From positions 57,313 through 121,312 of the forward strand of contig PHBC01000004.1 of assembly GCA_002840505.1 (NCBI GenBank): a DNA stretch of 64,000 nt, given 5' to 3'. The DNA comes from Deltaproteobacteria bacterium HGW-Deltaproteobacteria-2. Its GTDB lineage: Bacteria > Desulfobacterota > Syntrophia > Syntrophales > Smithellaceae. This document shows, one piece after another, positions 41,989 through 51,459 of this stretch (positions are counted from its first letter, which is position 1; each line of letters begins with the position of its first letter). Made by a program: the position numbers and the translations under genes. The notes beneath the pieces are model-generated. The model was not told where the DNA came from. It searched no databases and was given only the letters and a program-made list of their open reading frames with translations.

Positions 41989-43830
41989 ATGAAACAAAAA
42001 GAAAAAAGAAGCAAAGCCCCATCGCCGGATACTTCCCCAAAGCACAAAAGAGCGGAAAAAACGCTACATCAAAGTGAAGAAAGATATCGAACTATTCTGG
42101 AAAACATGCAGGAAGGCTATTTTGAAGTTGACCTTAACGGTAACTTCACCTTTTGCAACGATTCGTTGTGCCGGATTCATAAGCGCTCAAGAGATGAAAT
42201 GATGGGAATGAATAACCGGCAGTATATGGATAAAGAAAACGCGAAAAAAGTTCTTGAAGCATTTAATAAGGTTTACAAAACAGGTGAACCAATGCTGGAA
42301 ATTGATTGGCAGATTATAAGAAAAGACGGGGTTACGCGATATATTGAAGCATCTGTATCATTACTGAAAAATTTATCAGGCAAACCGATAGGATTTAGAG
42401 GAATTACTCACGATATCACCGAACGCAAGCTGGCAGAGAATGCTCTGCGGGAAAGCGAAGCAAATTATAAACAGCTTTTTGATAACTCACCTGCTGCAAT
42501 ATATCAAGTTGATTATAAAAGCGGAAAATTCTTAAAAGCGAATGATGCTTTCTGCAAATATGTTGGCTGCAGCCAGGAAGAAATAACTTCACTAAGTCCA
42601 TACGACATTTTGACTGAAGATAGCAAAAAACTGTTTTTAGAGCGTATTGGAAAAATAGCTCAGGGTATAAAAGTTCCGGAGATAGTAGAATTTGAAGCAA
42701 TTGATAGAAAAGGTAAACTCTGGTGTTTTCAACTGCACGTTAAAAATATTTACGACGCAGAAGGCCATGTGGTCGCTGCCGATGTTGTTGCGCATGACAT
42801 CACCGAACGCAAAACAGCGGAGGAATTGCTCAGGCAAAGCGAAGAAAAATATCGACTTCTGGCAGATCACATGAAAGACCAGGTGTGGCTCATGGATCTT
42901 AACCTGAAAATAACATATATAAGCCCATCTGTGGAAAAGTTACTTGGATATAACTTGGAGGAGCTTAAACAACTTTCGTTAGATAAACTCCTTACGGCAA
43001 CATCTTTACCTCAAGCCATAGAGTTATTTTCAGTGGAGCTGTCCAAGGCGCTTCCAACTTCTAAACCCTCATTCTTAAAGCATTTGGTGGAATTTGAATT
43101 CCGCTGTAAAAATGGCAAAACCTTATGGGGAGAATGCTCATTTAGTTTCATCCGGGATAAAAACGGGAAACCCGTATCCATCCTGGGTGAAGGCAGGGAT
43201 ATAACCGAGCGCAAGCTGGCGGAAGATAAACTTCAACAAACTCTCAAAAGTCTAGAGAAAGCGGTTGGCGTAACTATTGAGGTTTTAGTGACCGCATTGG
43301 AGGCCAGAGATCCCTATACGGCAGGGCACCAGTGCCGGGTTACAAATCTGGCCTGTGCCATTGCTGCTGAGATGGGCTTGGATCAGGGGAGCATTGAAGG
43401 ACTCCGCATGGCAGGTTCCATACATGATATTGGTAAGTTATCCATACCTGCAGAGATATTGACAAAGCCGACTAAACTTACAGATATTGAATTTTCTCTG
43501 ATTAAGGTACACTCTCAAACCGGATACGATATGTTGAAAGATTTGGAGTCTCCATGGTCTTTGGCGCAAATTGTTCAACAGCATCATGAGCGAGTAGATG
43601 GTTCCGGCTATCCAAAAAATCTAAAATTGGATGAGATTCTGATGGAGGCACGGATCTTGGCTGTCGCCGATGTGGTGGAGGCTATGGCTTCCCACCGTCC
43701 GTATCGTGCGGCTCTGGGTATTGAAAAAGCCCTCGAAGAGATTGAGAGAAATAAGGGTATTCTTTATGATACTGCCGTTGTAGATGCCTGTCTGAAATTA
43801 TTCCAGGAAAAGGACTATAAACTTACATAA
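41989..43830 (+). CDS. Three-PAS sensor with HD-GYP c-di-GMP phosphodiesterase domain
   Basis: 613 residues. Three PAS/PAC units are seen at about 25-145, 150-270 and 275-415, each ending in the IxERKLAE-type linker (GITHDITERKLAEN, VAHDITERKTAEE, EGRDITERKLAED). The HD-GYP domain follows: AGHQCRVTNLACAIA, HDIGK at 479-483, then HHERVDGSGYP at 532-542, and ILAVADVVEAM. The complete HHExxDGxGYP motif predicts active cleavage of c-di-GMP or cGAMP. No membrane segment, so cytoplasmic. Signal bound by PAS unknown. Confidence 0.93.
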   Translation: MKQKEKRSKAPSPDTSPKHKRAEKTLHQSEERYRTILENMQEGYFEVDLNGNFTFCNDSLCRIHKRSRDEMMGMNNRQYMDKENAKKVLEAFNKVYKTGEPMLEIDWQIIRKDGVTRYIEASVSLLKNLSGKPIGFRGITHDITERKLAENALRESEANYKQLFDNSPAAIYQVDYKSGKFLKANDAFCKYVGCSQEEITSLSPYDILTEDSKKLFLERIGKIAQGIKVPEIVEFEAIDRKGKLWCFQLHVKNIYDAEGHVVAADVVAHDITERKTAEELLRQSEEKYRLLADHMKDQVWLMDLNLKITYISPSVEKLLGYNLEELKQLSLDKLLTATSLPQAIELFSVELSKALPTSKPSFLKHLVEFEFRCKNGKTLWGECSFSFIRDKNGKPVSILGEGRDITERKLAEDKLQQTLKSLEKAVGVTIEVLVTALEARDPYTAGHQCRVTNLACAIAAEMGLDQGSIEGLRMAGSIHDIGKLSIPAEILTKPTKLTDIEFSLIKVHSQTGYDMLKDLESPWSLAQIVQQHHERVDGSGYPKNLKLDEILMEARILAVADVVEAMASHRPYRAALGIEKALEEIERNKGILYDTAVVDACLKLFQEKDYKLT

Positions 43831-44018
43831 TAAGGGAACACTCTTTCAGTTGATAAGCCTCAATTCTGACGATATTTATATCAGAGATACCACCTTTCAA
43901 TCCGTTATCAATGAAAATGAGTATTTCCCCTATTTTAAAATAAATTAATTGTGTTATTATGATATTCAAATTATTGGGAAAGACAAAGTTTGGATATTAA
44001 TTGTCGGGAGGAAGGATA

Positions 44019-44546
44019 ATGAAAAATATTAGTTCAGTTATTTCTTTATCGTTTCTGGTTCTCTTTCTACTTGTAAATCCAGTTAATGTTTATTCGGAGT
44101 CGGTGGAATCGCCACAGAATATAGAATCATCGATTTTAATACCTGCAAAACCGGACAGTAAAGTGTGGGAGTATTATTGGAAAAATCTTTATTACAATAA
44201 AAAAAACATGACTAAATCATCTAATATTATATCAGTTTGGAGTTACCAGGTTGTATCCGATGCTGGCAAGAAAGAAATGATTGATAATGTAAAAGAATTT
44301 TATAATTTTGAGACATCCATAAAATACCAAAACTATGACCACAATTTATATTTGGATGAAATTGATTGTAAGAAGAAGCTGACAAGACTTAAAGAAATCG
44401 TGCATTATGATAATAAAGGAAATGTTTTAAATAGCCATAAATTTAACAATAATAAAGACTGGAAAAGTATTCCACATGAAACTATATTGGAAGTGTTATA
44501 CAATAAAGTTTGTGTAAAACCGAACAAATCATCGAAGAAAAAGTAA
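44019..44546 (+). CDS. Secreted surface-adhesin E-like protein
   Basis: 175 residues. Signal peptide ISSVISLSFLVLFLLVNPVNVYS, cleaved near residue 27. The rest has the small-domain order of surface-adhesin-E-like proteins: WEYYWKNLYYNKKNM, VWSYQVVSDAGKKEM, DCKKKLTRLKEIVHYDNKGN, and a Trp-Cys ending DWKSIPHETILEVLYNKVC. The paired cysteines may form a disulfide. GGGAGGAAGGATA sets ATG 44019. AT-rich composition unlike its upstream neighbour. Confidence 0.7.
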   Translation: MKNISSVISLSFLVLFLLVNPVNVYSESVESPQNIESSILIPAKPDSKVWEYYWKNLYYNKKNMTKSSNIISVWSYQVVSDAGKKEMIDNVKEFYNFETSIKYQNYDHNLYLDEIDCKKKLTRLKEIVHYDNKGNVLNSHKFNNNKDWKSIPHETILEVLYNKVCVKPNKSSKKK

Positions 44547-44898
44547 TTTAAGTTTTCATTTTCTTATTTATCAGGATTGGTTCTTGTCTCCTTTATATGC
44601 AGAATATCAGAGCAAAGATATACTAATTTATTAAAAGGTAAATTATTCAGCCGATCGCTTCGCTCCTGCTGATTTTTTTGTTACACCTTTCAACCAGTAA
44701 CCATCAATTAAGACAGCCACCCACTACTTAAACTAAGGTAAAAGAAACACTTTTTCTGTAAGTGTAATTGACGAATTCTGAGAGTTATGCAACATTACAC
44801 GTTAACTATCAAGGAAATCTGAACGCTAACTTAACATGTGGTCCTAGCATTGAGGGTGGTTCACATTTCAGGACAATAAAATACAGAGGTATTTTACA
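44547..44898. other. Intergenic region containing the left direct repeat
   Basis: 352 AT-rich bases without a gene. The left copy of the repeat that flanks the GT90 gene fills 44686-44838. ACACTTTTTCTGTAAGTGT there forms a short hairpin (ACACTT/AAGTGT). Ends with AGAGGTATTTTACA before the TTG start. Confidence 0.55.
44686..44838 (+). repeat. Left direct repeat flanking the GT90 gene
   Basis: The core at 44741-44837 is nearly identical to 45917-46015, with AAAGAAACACTTTTTCTGTA, AGTGTAATTGACGAATTCTG, and GTTAACTATC shared. A weaker match continues upstream (CCATCAATTA against TCATCAATTA). Confidence 0.8.
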
Positions 44899-45831
44899 TT
44901 GGGTAAAAAGAGTATATTTAATGGTATAAAAAATAATATAGGGAAGATTATCTTCAATATCAACAAAGAGAGACTATTATGTGAAGGGTTGAGACTCACA
45001 TACTTTGTTGGGAGCCATTACAGCATTGATGATTTTGGCGGTTATGAAACAAGGCATGTCTCTACCATTAGATTGTTAACAATGGCATTAACTATTGCAA
45101 AGGAAAATATAAAAAATAGTTTTTCTGTTGTCATTAATACTGCTGATTATGCTCAAGACAATACTCCTCATTTTACATATGCAAAATCCGAAGATCAGAC
45201 TAATGTCATCCTAATACCTGATTTTATTATGGACAGTTGGCCTGTCTGCGGAATTGATGATTATACGGCAACTGTAAATGCCATGGTGGAAAAATCAAAA
45301 GAAAAGGTTGTATATGATAAACTGTTTTGGATTGGAAATATAACAACACATAAATCAAGAGTAACTTTGTGTGAATTAGCACAAACAGATAATCGTATTG
45401 AAACAATTGCTATGGATTGGCAGCGTAATGAATTTAAAGTTCTCAAAAAACAACCGTCAACAATTTTTATTTCTTTACTGGAACATTGCAGATATAAATA
45501 TTTAATAGATATACAAGGTTGTGGCTATTCTGCCAGAACCAAAATACTATTGTTTTCCGGTAGGCCTTTATTTTTAGTTGACCGGCAATGGCATGAATAT
45601 TTTTATAAAGATATAAAGCCTTACACGCATTATATTCCGGTTAAAGAGGATTTGTCTGATTTAATTGAAAAATTAGATTGGGCTGACAATCATCAGGAAG
45701 AAGCACTTAAAATTGCAAATAATGCTCAAGACTATGCAATTAATAATTTGACTCGTGGAAAAGCGGTCGAATATTTAGCAAATGTTTTAGTAGAATATTC
45801 AAAGAATTACCCTTATATTTTAAGAGATTAG
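44899..45831 (+). CDS. GT90 (CAP10/LPS-type) glycosyltransferase
   Basis: 310 residues starting at TTG 44899 with AGAGGTATT upstream. KYLIDIQGCGYSARTKILLF followed by SGRPLFLVDRQWHEYFY, and HYIPVKEDLSDLIEKLDWAD with EEALKIANNAQDYA, is the donor-side half of GT90 (CAP10, often xylosyl- or other sugar transfer). KLFWIGNITTHKSRVTL gives the N-terminal G-R/T-like loop. AT-rich, flanked by direct repeats, so probably acquired. Confidence 0.82.
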   Translation: MGKKSIFNGIKNNIGKIIFNINKERLLCEGLRLTYFVGSHYSIDDFGGYETRHVSTIRLLTMALTIAKENIKNSFSVVINTADYAQDNTPHFTYAKSEDQTNVILIPDFIMDSWPVCGIDDYTATVNAMVEKSKEKVVYDKLFWIGNITTHKSRVTLCELAQTDNRIETIAMDWQRNEFKVLKKQPSTIFISLLEHCRYKYLIDIQGCGYSARTKILLFSGRPLFLVDRQWHEYFYKDIKPYTHYIPVKEDLSDLIEKLDWADNHQEEALKIANNAQDYAINNLTRGKAVEYLANVLVEYSKNYPYILRD

Positions 45832-45851
45832 CGCCGATTAAGGGATTCTTT

Positions 45852-46016
45852 TTTTACCCTCTTTCAATCAATAATCATCAATTATTTTAAATCTTACAAT
45901 TGTTTTTTCGTAATTGAAAGAAACACTTTTTCTGTAAGTGTAATTGACGAATTCTGAGAGTTATGCAACATTACAAACGTTAACTATCGAGGAAATATTA
46001 AATTTAACTTAACATA
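45852..46016 (+). repeat. Right direct repeat flanking the GT90 gene
   Basis: Second copy, ending 9 bases before the next start codon. It differs from the left copy by a two-base insertion (ACAAACGTT against ACACGTT) and a few substitutions near the end. Confidence 0.8.
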
Positions 46017-46024
46017 AGGACACT

Positions 46025-46642
46025 ATGCAGATCATTATCATCAGACACGGTGAAACGCTTTGGAATAAAGAGGGACGGGTTCAAGGAATAAGTGATGTTG
46101 AGTTAAGCTCTGTAGGACTTGAACAGGCCCGGCTTCTGGCCTTATCCCTAAAAGATCATCCCATCAGCGTGATCCATACCAGCCCACTGAAAAGGGCGCT
46201 GAAAACAGCGGAGATTATCAACGAATTCCATCAAAAGGAAATTCATATTCATGATGACCTGATGGAAATAGACCCGGGAGACTTTGAAGGTGTTTACTAT
46301 AAGAACCTTGTAGTCAGCGAAAATGATTTTTTGAACAAATGGGCTGCTAATCCGGCTTCTGTCAAAATGCCCAACGGAGAATCATTGACTCAACTTCAGG
46401 AGCGTGCTTGGCGCGCCATGGAAATAATCATTAACAAAGATGAAAACGCATTGGTAGTTGCCCACAACTTCACCATTGCGGCTATTGTCTGCCGGATAAG
46501 AAGCATCAGCCTCAACGAATTCCAAAGTTCCCTGGTAGGCAATGCTTCCAAGACGATCGTCAACTTTCAAAAAGATGGTATTTTCATCGAAACGTTTAAT
46601 GACCGCAGCCATCTGCAGGAAGATATAAAATCATTGGGATGA
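46025..46642 (+). CDS. Histidine phosphatase family protein (phosphoglycerate-mutase-like)
   Basis: 205 residues. RHGETLWN at 7-14 carries the phospho-accepting His8; HTSPLKRALKTAEII is the second RHG-fold motif with Arg; LMEIDPGDFEGV the acid; and VVAHNFTIAAIVC the second histidine. Cleaves a phosphate monoester; 2-carboxy-type or CobC-like specificity cannot be told. ATAAGGACACT before ATG 46025; the direct repeat is immediately upstream. Confidence 0.9.
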   Translation: MQIIIIRHGETLWNKEGRVQGISDVELSSVGLEQARLLALSLKDHPISVIHTSPLKRALKTAEIINEFHQKEIHIHDDLMEIDPGDFEGVYYKNLVVSENDFLNKWAANPASVKMPNGESLTQLQERAWRAMEIIINKDENALVVAHNFTIAAIVCRIRSISLNEFQSSLVGNASKTIVNFQKDGIFIETFNDRSHLQEDIKSLG

Positions 46643-46699
46643 TTTAGTGCCGGGAGTCAATTAAGCAATATATTATCAAAACGAAAAAGGGAGGGAGTC

Positions 46700-48709
46700 A
46701 TGTCAAAAACCAAAATTATCGGTGTAGTTTGTCTGTTGTGCATGCTGGTTACTGCACTTGCGTTAGGCGAGGCGACTCCCTATGAAAGCGCAATTACTGA
46801 AGCCCGCAGCGGAATCTGGAAAGCCATAAACACCGGCAAATGCGGAAGTGCCACAGCTGCCATAATGGTTGATGGCAAAACCGTTTATGCCGAAGGCTTC
46901 GGTATGGTAAATAGAGAGAAAAGCATCCCTGTCAATAAATCTACTCTATTTAATATAGGCTCTATCAGCAAGGTGTATGTAGCTGCTGCCATAATGCTGC
47001 TCGTTGATGATGGCAAGGTTTCGTTGGATACGCCGGTCATGAATTATCTTCCCGAATTCAAGATGGCTGACGATAGATATAAAAAGATTACTGTAAGAAT
47101 GTTATTAAACCACGTATCGGGCATACCGGGAACCGAGGGTTCGAATTCATTCGGGTTTAAATATGATGACAACGTAAAGCAGGAAACAATTAACACTTTA
47201 GCCCGCGCACATCTTAAGCATGACCCGGGAGCAATGCAAGTATATTGCAATGACGGATTTACATTGGCGGAAATGATCGTGGAACGGGTAAGCAAGAAGA
47301 AATACATCAATTTTCTTAATGAAAGGATATTTAAGCGGCTGGGCCTGAAAAATACCGGTATGAGCGTGGCTGAAATCAAAGGTCAGCCTGTAGCTTTGTA
47401 TTATGACGCTACAACGGGAAAAAATCATCCGCTGGAAGCGCTATCAGTTTTAGGCGCCGGTGGATTATCATCAACTGCCGAAGAGCTGTGTCGTTTTGTA
47501 GACGCCTTTTCCAGGGAAAATAAACTCTTAAAAAAAGCATCTCTCGCTGAGATGAAAAAGGCTCAGCCTTCAGCATTTGCGGGCAAGCTAAGGAATCCCT
47601 CGCTTTCGTTTGGGCTGGGATGGGATATGACAGGCTTTCCGCAGTATGATGCGGCCGGAATTCAGGTATTAGGAAAAAGCGGCGGCACTGGTAATTACTC
47701 TTCGATGGTTTTCACCGTTCCGGACAAAAGAATATCTGTAGCTGTCATTGCTTCCGGAATTGAAAGTGGTGCGATGAAAATAGCGCTGGATATGTTGGAT
47801 GCCGTACTGGTTGATAAAAAGTTCATTGCTAAAAAAGAGAAATCCCTTTTGATACCGCCGGAACCACAGAATTTACCGCAAGATTATGCTTCATTCAGCG
47901 GTTATTATGCCAGCAACGCTAAATTCGGCCAGGTCGTGTTTGATGCGGATAAAAACACTGTTACTTTATTTAGTTTTAAGGAACAGGAGAAAACACCGGC
48001 AATCACACTCGTCTATAATGATGGCTATTATCGCGATCCCGAAGGTGGCAGTTACTATTTTACCAGCATAGGCAAAGAAAGCTACCTGGTGAATAGTCTA
48101 TCCATAGCCAACGATATGATCCTGATGCAAAAAATAAATCCAATAGAAAAACCGCAAAGTCTCAAAATCAATATGGATGGCAAGGTTTGGCTTAGACGTA
48201 ACGTTTCTCCCTTTGAGTCGGTTATGTCTGCTGATTCGCATTTTGCGAAATCATTATTGTACAAAGACCTGCCGGGATATGTGGTTTTTCAGGGTATCAA
48301 AAGGATAGAGTCTCCTGAATTCGCGGGCATGCCCTTTGACTCTGTCCGTGACCAGACAGAACTTACCCTTTTGGAAAAGGATGGCGACACATGGGCGTGG
48401 GTTTCGGATATGTTATATAGTCCCGCCCAGAGTGCTGTTGCTTTAAAAACAGGAGAAAATTCTGTAAAAATTGGAAGCGCTGGATATAACGAGTGGCTGG
48501 TAGCAAATGAAAACATGATTTTAAGTTTTACAAAACCCCAACGGGGAAGAATAATCATATTCTCTTCTGAGGATACCACAACCTATGATAGCGCAATAGA
48601 TACAGGCAACGCATTTGCCGCCAAGGGCAGTTATATTGAGTCTGCTGGTTTTGTAAACGACGTTTTTACAATCAAAGCCAAGCCGGCAACGGCCCAGGGG
48701 AAAAATTAA
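46700..48709 (+). CDS. Exported class C beta-lactamase-type serine hydrolase with C-terminal extension
   Basis: 669 residues. Signal peptide IIGVVCLLCMLVTALALGEA. The N-terminal about 380 residues form the serine hydrolase: SISK at 88-91 (Ser88 and Lys91), VYCNDGF as the Y-x-N motif, and GKSGGTGNYSS in place of KTG. The remaining 280 residues are beta-rich, as in penicillin-binding-type esterases with a lipocalin-like tail. Likely a peptidase or esterase in the periplasm, not necessarily a true beta-lactamase. GGGAGGGAG precedes ATG 46700. Confidence 0.9.
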   Translation: MSKTKIIGVVCLLCMLVTALALGEATPYESAITEARSGIWKAINTGKCGSATAAIMVDGKTVYAEGFGMVNREKSIPVNKSTLFNIGSISKVYVAAAIMLLVDDGKVSLDTPVMNYLPEFKMADDRYKKITVRMLLNHVSGIPGTEGSNSFGFKYDDNVKQETINTLARAHLKHDPGAMQVYCNDGFTLAEMIVERVSKKKYINFLNERIFKRLGLKNTGMSVAEIKGQPVALYYDATTGKNHPLEALSVLGAGGLSSTAEELCRFVDAFSRENKLLKKASLAEMKKAQPSAFAGKLRNPSLSFGLGWDMTGFPQYDAAGIQVLGKSGGTGNYSSMVFTVPDKRISVAVIASGIESGAMKIALDMLDAVLVDKKFIAKKEKSLLIPPEPQNLPQDYASFSGYYASNAKFGQVVFDADKNTVTLFSFKEQEKTPAITLVYNDGYYRDPEGGSYYFTSIGKESYLVNSLSIANDMILMQKINPIEKPQSLKINMDGKVWLRRNVSPFESVMSADSHFAKSLLYKDLPGYVVFQGIKRIESPEFAGMPFDSVRDQTELTLLEKDGDTWAWVSDMLYSPAQSAVALKTGENSVKIGSAGYNEWLVANENMILSFTKPQRGRIIIFSSEDTTTYDSAIDTGNAFAAKGSYIESAGFVNDVFTIKAKPATAQGKN

Positions 48710-48743
48710 AAGATTTTAATTATTGCCAGCACTGATGTGTGTG

Positions 48744-48766
48744 AAGCTTGCATGGGGGCCAAGCTT
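48744..48766 (+). terminator. Weak intrinsic terminator
   Basis: AAGCTTG (48744-48750) and CAAGCTT (48760-48766) pair exactly and are followed by TATTCTT. Lies 34 bases after the serine hydrolase stop. Confidence 0.45.
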
Positions 48767-48771
48767 TATTC

Positions 48772-48800
48772 TTGACAGTTTTGACCATCTCGGTTACTTT
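48772..48800 (+). promoter_or_regulatory. Candidate promoter of the LysM gene
   Basis: TTGACA (48772-48777), 17 bases, TACTTT (48795-48800). Consensus -35, moderate -10; 36 bases before the start codon. Confidence 0.45.
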
Positions 48801-48835
48801 AAAGTGCCAGCAAGAATAAACAAAGGAGAACAAGC

Positions 48836-49849
48836 ATGCGAAAAACAAAAATGATGAGATATGCACTCATGGTTTTCTTGCTTTTACCCTTGATCACGTT
48901 CGCGCAGTCACAAGAAATAAAAAAATATAAAATTATTAAAGGAGACACCCTTTGGGATATTTCTGAAAGAGATTTGAACGATCCCTTCATGTGGCCGGCA
49001 ATTTGGAAACTAAATAAATGGATAGCGAATCCTCACTGGATCTATCCCGGCCAGATAATCAAGATTCCTCTCTATCTTCTTCAAAAAGAAAAGAGCGAAG
49101 AGGATGGTGCTGCGGAATCTGCAACTGCATCTGCAGGAGAGACGTTTTCATATCAAGGGCAACCATCTCCAGAAGAAGAGGTAAAAAAAGAAACTCCAAT
49201 AAAATATCCCCTCGTCAATAGGAATACTCTCATGATAGGCGGCTACATTGCTGACTTAATTCCCGGAGTCGGAGAGGTTGACGACCTATCTTCGCACCAA
49301 ATAATCACTGGTAGCGAAGATATCGTCTATCTTACTACTGACCATCCAGCCAAAGTAGGGGACAAGTTTTATGTGATAAGAGCCTCCGGACGTATAAAGC
49401 ATCCTATTACCGGAAGAAAGATTGGTTATGTTATTACGATCAAAGGGATAGTTGAAGTCGTGAAAATTACAAACTGTGATACAACGGCAAAGATCACGAA
49501 ATCCTTTAGCGAAATTCAGGCAGGTGACCGCCTTGTTTCATATTACGATATAGAATCTCCGATGACTGAAGGAAAATTTCGCACTCCGTATATCAATGGT
49601 ATGATTATCGCCACCAGCAATAACATAGCACTTCAGTCTATGTTAGACATCGTTTATATCGACAAGGGATGCGAAGATGGAATCGAGGCAGGAGATATGT
49701 TCAGGACAATCGAAGTGGATACTCACGCAGTACCGAACGGCGTGATACAGGTAATAAGCTGCAGGGAACATACAGCGACGGCGATAATAAAATTCAGCAT
49801 TACACCAATTTCAGCCGGCAATATCTTCACCGGATTGAAGAAGAAATAA
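48836..49849 (+). CDS. Exported LysM-domain protein
   Basis: 337 residues. Signal peptide ALMVFLLLPLITFAQS. One LysM domain at about 31-80: YKIIKGDTLWDISERDL, NDPFMWPAIWKLN, WIYPGQIIKIP. It binds peptidoglycan glycan. The C-terminal 200 residues are beta-rich with repeated sections (VGDKFYVIRASGRIKHP; AGDRLVSYYDIE; AGDMFRTIEVDTHAVPNGVI), perhaps barrel-like. GGAGAACAAGC precedes ATG 48836. Common near cell-envelope genes, although the neighbours here are unrelated. Confidence 0.9.
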   Translation: MRKTKMMRYALMVFLLLPLITFAQSQEIKKYKIIKGDTLWDISERDLNDPFMWPAIWKLNKWIANPHWIYPGQIIKIPLYLLQKEKSEEDGAAESATASAGETFSYQGQPSPEEEVKKETPIKYPLVNRNTLMIGGYIADLIPGVGEVDDLSSHQIITGSEDIVYLTTDHPAKVGDKFYVIRASGRIKHPITGRKIGYVITIKGIVEVVKITNCDTTAKITKSFSEIQAGDRLVSYYDIESPMTEGKFRTPYINGMIIATSNNIALQSMLDIVYIDKGCEDGIEAGDMFRTIEVDTHAVPNGVIQVISCREHTATAIIKFSITPISAGNIFTGLKKK

Positions 49850-49919
49850 ACTTTTAGTAGAGTGATCATTAATTAGTGCCAGTAACCTGCTTTTCTTGGG
49901 ATAAGAAAAGCGCACATAT

Positions 49920-50561
49920 TTATTTTTGATCAATTTCACTGTGCGGCCCTATTCCCGGTTTGTAATCCATCTCGCCAGCAGGATAAGGTTTTAAAAGAGA
50001 CAACAAATCAGATATTTTAGAGACGTCGCTTTGCAGCCATATGTTCTCCTGTTCACCGGATACAATAACAGGCATGCGATCGTGAATAGGCGCAATCAGT
50101 TCGTTGGCGGCAGTGGTAATGATTACACAGGTATTAATTTCCTTCTTGTCCGGTGATATCCATGTTTCGTAAAGGCCGGCAAACCCGAAAGGCCGGGCTG
50201 ACTTCAAATAAAAATACAGGGGCATTTTACTTTTGCCTTCTCTCTTCCACTCGTAAAATCCATCGGCAACGATCAGACACCGTCTTTTTTTTAAAGCATC
50301 TTTAAAACTGGGTTTTTTATCCACTGTTTCAGCACGGGCATTAATCAGTTTTTCGGCAATCGAAGGATCTCTTGACCATGATGGAATCAGCCCCCACCTG
50401 TAACACACTAATTGATTTATTCCGTTATGACAAATTACAACAGGCACTGATTGGCTCGGCACTATATTCCAACTCGGCTGGTGTTCACACGATATATTCT
50501 GAATATTAAATCTTTTTTGTATATTCTTTAAATCGGTTATCAATACGAATCTGCCGCACAT
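49920..50561 (-). CDS. SRAP-domain protein (YedK/HMCES family)
   Basis: Forms a covalent thiazolidine link with abasic sites in single-stranded DNA to shield them. The catalytic Cys2 opens the protein (MCGRFVLIT). NARAETVDKKPSF, CLIVADGFYEWKREGKSKMPLYF and TTAANELIAPIHDRMPVIV are the conserved SRAP blocks, with active-site Asn, Glu and His. 213 residues, normal. AGAGGATGATGCT precedes the minus-strand ATG. Confidence 0.95.
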   Translation of the reverse strand: MCGRFVLITDLKNIQKRFNIQNISCEHQPSWNIVPSQSVPVVICHNGINQLVCYRWGLIPSWSRDPSIAEKLINARAETVDKKPSFKDALKKRRCLIVADGFYEWKREGKSKMPLYFYLKSARPFGFAGLYETWISPDKKEINTCVIITTAANELIAPIHDRMPVIVSGEQENIWLQSDVSKISDLLSLLKPYPAGEMDYKPGIGPHSEIDQK

Positions 50562-50822
50562 AGCATCATCCTCTTAAACTTTATCTAATTGTTTTAATTA
50601 TAGCAGATTTCCCGATTACGCACCGAATAATTATAGAATTTATAGAAATCATCCAGACAGACAAAAGAATTTTCACTCAACATTTGACTGAATTCGAGAA
50701 CTATGTAAAAGTAAAAAGCCGTAATGACAAGAATAATTGTTACGCTGCCGGAAACAGGACAGCTTGTGAAACAAATAAGCATCCTGATTTTCTCAAAATA
50801 GCAGGAGGTGAATCAGCAAATA

Positions 50823-51380
50823 ATGCAAACCTTATGGGAAGCAAAAAAAGAAAAAATGCACACGCGAAGTATCGATGTGACATCATATGCCTATGATGAG
50901 CACAGAATCATTATAGAAGGTTCTCTCAAAGATGATCGTTTTCAGGAAACATATTCGTTTACCGGTGATAAGTTCCACACCGGAGTAATTCACCATATGA
51001 TCATAAAGCTTCTGGTGAACTGTACGAATCTGATGATCGAAGATGTTGATGTTGAAATGCCATCTATCCCACGGGAAGCATGCCGAGAAACAATCGATTG
51101 TCTGGCTCCCATAAAAGGGCTGACAATTACCAAAGGTTTCACGGCAAAAATCAAAAAAATAGCCGGGGGCCAAAAGGGCTGTACTCACCTTTTAGAACTG
51201 CTCCAGACAATGGCTCCCGCAGCCATTCAGGCATTTGCCACACATCGATCAATGAAACGTACAGTGTATGATCCCGAACGCACAAAATTGATTCTTGCCT
51301 TTCTTCTCAATACATGCCGGATCTGGCGCGAAGACGGTCCCCTGGTTGAAACGTTTAAAAAGAATCTCAATATTAAATAA
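50823..51380 (+). CDS. DUF2889 family protein
   Basis: 185 residues. The family order is visible: HTRSIDVTSYAYDEHRIIIEG, GVIHHMIIKLLVNCTNLMIEDVDVEM (in parts), and GGQKGCTHLLELLQTMAPAA. Function unknown; the conserved GCTHL Cys-His might bind metal. AGGAGGTGAA at 50803-50812 precedes both GTG 50808 and ATG 50823; I take the ATG since the GTG overlaps the ribosome site. Confidence 0.85.
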   Translation: MQTLWEAKKEKMHTRSIDVTSYAYDEHRIIIEGSLKDDRFQETYSFTGDKFHTGVIHHMIIKLLVNCTNLMIEDVDVEMPSIPREACRETIDCLAPIKGLTITKGFTAKIKKIAGGQKGCTHLLELLQTMAPAAIQAFATHRSMKRTVYDPERTKLILAFLLNTCRIWREDGPLVETFKKNLNIK

Positions 51381-51459
51381 AAATAGAAAAGAAATCTTAT
51401 CCTGGCTGGTAACCAACTTTTAAAATACTTTTTTCATAAAATAAAGGTAGCATAACCAT

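Noticed and set aside
44686..46016. Attachment sites of an integrated element
   Set aside because: No integrase or recombinase is present and the enclosed DNA carries a single glycosyltransferase gene.
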